From Cordylochernes scorpioides (Eukaryota > Arthropoda > Arachnida > Pseudoscorpiones > Chernetidae), in contig CP092874.1 in assembly GCA_030710605.1 (NCBI GenBank), forward strand, positions 22,519,007 through 22,583,006: DNA of 64,000 nt, read 5' to 3'. Below are positions 63,601 through 64,000 of this stretch, one piece after another (the first letter of the stretch is position 1; each line of letters opens with the position of its first letter). The translations under genes were made by a program, and so were the position numbers. The notes below the pieces were generated by a model. The model saw only the letters and a list, made by a program, of their open reading frames with translations. It was not told the origin of the DNA and made no database searches.

Positions 63601-64000
63601 TTTTCTAAAGTCTTCATTGGTGTTTTGCTTGTAAAGATTCCAATTAGCCTTTTTGAAGTTCCAGAATTTTTCTTTAATTGAGCTGGTTTTGGTCTTGGTG
63701 CTAATTTCTATCAAAATAGGCAAATGATCACTTCCAATACTTTTTAATATTTGCCATTTGCATTTGTGGAAAATGTCAGGACTGGAGAAACTTATATCAA
63801 GGGCTTGTGCGGTATTATAACTGTAGGAATGGTGGGTAGGATTCCCATCATTTAAGCACATGAAGGCATTGTCGTCAAATAAGTTTGAAAGTATTTTGCC
63901 TCTTGGGTTTGGCGTGGAACATCCCCATAGTTGATGTTTGGCATTAAGGTCACCTACAATAATAGTGTTGTCTGTAAGAAATTGAGCCATTGTTCCATCG
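60650..64000 (-). mobile_element. LINE with endonuclease, RT and RNase H (5' end outside the window)
   Basis: The minus-strand element runs from the right edge to its tail at 60650-60690. The tail is TCTTTACACAAGGGGATTAG plus (AAC)n on the minus strand, with a 3' UTR of only about 40 bp. The visible coding frame is uninterrupted. Confidence 0.88.
60691..64000 (-). CDS. LINE ORF2: apurinic-type endonuclease (C-terminal part), reverse transcriptase, RNase H, Cys-His tail
   Basis: The frame is open beyond the first visible Met at 63990, so the N-terminal endonuclease is cut by the window. Residues from that Met: endonuclease GDLNAKHQLWG (~13) and SDHLPILIEI (~89); RT with RPISLTSICCKLMEK, FLDLTQAFDKVW, GLPQGSVLSPTLF and the catalytic FADD (~557); thumb SPRYLG-like HPKYLGYTLD; RNase H with YTDGSRDELG (~850), FRSELIAIYEAL, LTDSRSAIQ and GNEAADVLAKKG (~965); and C-terminal CPKCSLVPAAPEHILACI (~1050). 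This is the I/Jockey-group arrangement with RNase H, a target-primed retrotransposition enzyme. With no frameshift seen over 1100 codons, the copy may be active if its 5' part is intact. Confidence 0.93.
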   Translation of the reverse strand, partial: DGTMAQFLTDNTIIVGDLNAKHQLWGCSTPNPRGKILSNLFDDNAFMCLNDGNPTHHSYSYNTAQALDISFSSPDIFHKCKWQILKSIGSDHLPILIEISTKTKTSSIKEKFWNFKKANWNLYKQNTNEDFRKAPTRIKDLEQNWISFKNTIIKAAKVSIPRGNIKKWIPNYTHQAKDIQILITKRNELQKKCTQNQTNCRTELNIVNAKIKRLYVNMKREKWKQTCENLNPRNPNTKLWHLAKQIDRAQPQTENTNMIKNTDGTPATNDKNAANLLGNSYQISSKIKFEIKDKKVEKKARKIIHDCKNVTSTHNIFHEKINMKKLDYALENTDLNKTPGPDGIHGQMISNLGKNGKEKLLYIFNNSWKTGKLPQDWETATIIPIKKLDKSADDPKNYRPISLTSICCKLMEKIILRRLTYHLDTRNLLPKEQYGFRKGHGTIDQLLFFTQKVKDAQNRKPTNHTIADFLDLTQAFDKVWKNKLITKLYKHFKIDGKAITWINDFLKNRYIRVKYNGTLSKTFKLYQGLPQGSVLSPTLFTLFIAGIEEKILHKTNIGLFADDIILWSSNTNWKKAERDLNKTLFHLEKFANKHKLEFNPQKSETCLFTTDKKLYKIRPKIILKEQQLQYNKHPKYLGYTLDPEINSSKHIEEVIRKGRDRLKILKYISGREWGADATTLKLTYTSLIRPILEYGYQIYGTASETNLKSLERIQLSAARIITGLRNTCPNDIVLYEADIMPLKDRRSYNLPKYINKIKSYGNKHRTSKYILNWESNLRLKKEGPLHLAKRNEFLKYKVEKNYLAEKISPCKPLQNVIFNATLNEPTNKQYQNSEYLKQLSLEIINNIPKNAITIYTDGSRDELGHTGSGCLIKTTNGIEKMNRRNPDFCSVFRSELIAIYEALKSIRNTNYQNIWILTDSRSAIQHLSHTGELRDKVSRNIIGYLQKLSKTSKIHLQWIPSHVGIEGNEAADVLAKKGTKEPLPQKNKLTFKEIETIAKTKINKNWRIPPKHSWYSGVNPGEALKIRNRQHQTTLTKFRTGYLKPLKIENNNKIYPTCPKCSLVPAAPEHILACIRCTKQDLWERPLLIIKQLEEHELMEFV

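Overview
The window is eukaryotic nuclear DNA from an invertebrate animal. It is AT-rich, has GT-AG introns, carries an intron-containing tRNA-Tyr, and is packed with LINEs, tRNA-type SINEs, LTR and Penelope-like elements and foldback repeats. I cannot name the species; an arthropod-like genome is a guess. Almost all lines of an ORF list here are noise. The genuine host coding material is (i) the last coding exon of a PHF14-like PHD-finger gene at the left edge and (ii) a PR/SET-domain plus C2H2 zinc-finger (PRDM-like) gene, of which six consecutive exons are present twice and a seventh candidate exon once.

Layout. 1-840: PHF14-like 3' end. 0.85-10.3 kb: intergenic repeats, including a 19-copy, ~140-bp satellite (2831-5520) made from the 3' end of a LINE, and a rearranged 5'-truncated copy of that LINE (6887-8415). 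About 10.35-36.84 kb (copy A) and 37.32-59.5 kb (copy B) are two versions of one locus, colinear in order and orientation, differing by about 1.7 % in exons and by many transposon insertions. They are separated by a run of exactly 100 N that lies inside a Copia element. The simplest reading is two haplotypes of one locus placed in tandem by the assembler; a true tandem duplication is the alternative. 59.5-64 kb is single copy: a candidate seventh exon, a foldback element, and a large LINE (RT/RNase H) on the minus strand running off the right edge.

Whether alleles or paralogues, the pair works as a filled-site/empty-site experiment that dates and classifies the mobile DNA. Only in A: an intact Copia with identical LTRs (23059-27612), a SINE (17931-18248), a Penelope-like GIY-YIG fragment (32718-33283), a foldback H element with a 14-bp target duplication (13196-13341), two GC-rich G elements, and the Copia piece at the gap. 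Only in B: an ORF1-only retroelement (53919-55472), an R element (40991-41315), a G element (37594-38240), a 12-fold expansion of a MITE segment (57.9-59.4 kb) and a tRNA-Tyr gene (57651-57737).

Repeat family names used here are local. H: foldback with a GACGTTTCGG stem. K and M: similar foldbacks. P: TIR ACAGTAGAACCTC. T: pogo/Tigger-like CAGTTAAACCTGTC. C: TIR TACACTCATGGACAAAA. A: TIR around ATTTCTACTGTCCTTACTGC. G: head CGAATGACCCGGGCAACG. R and V: nonautonomous elements whose 3' tails match LINE tails. W: a ~300-bp dispersed repeat. The most interesting threads are the hammerhead-like signature shared by H, K, M and the Penelope-like ends; the heat-shock-element-rich solo LTR; CTCF-like motifs carried by a foldback MITE; the repeated conversion of transposon pieces into tandem arrays; and the ORF1-only element.
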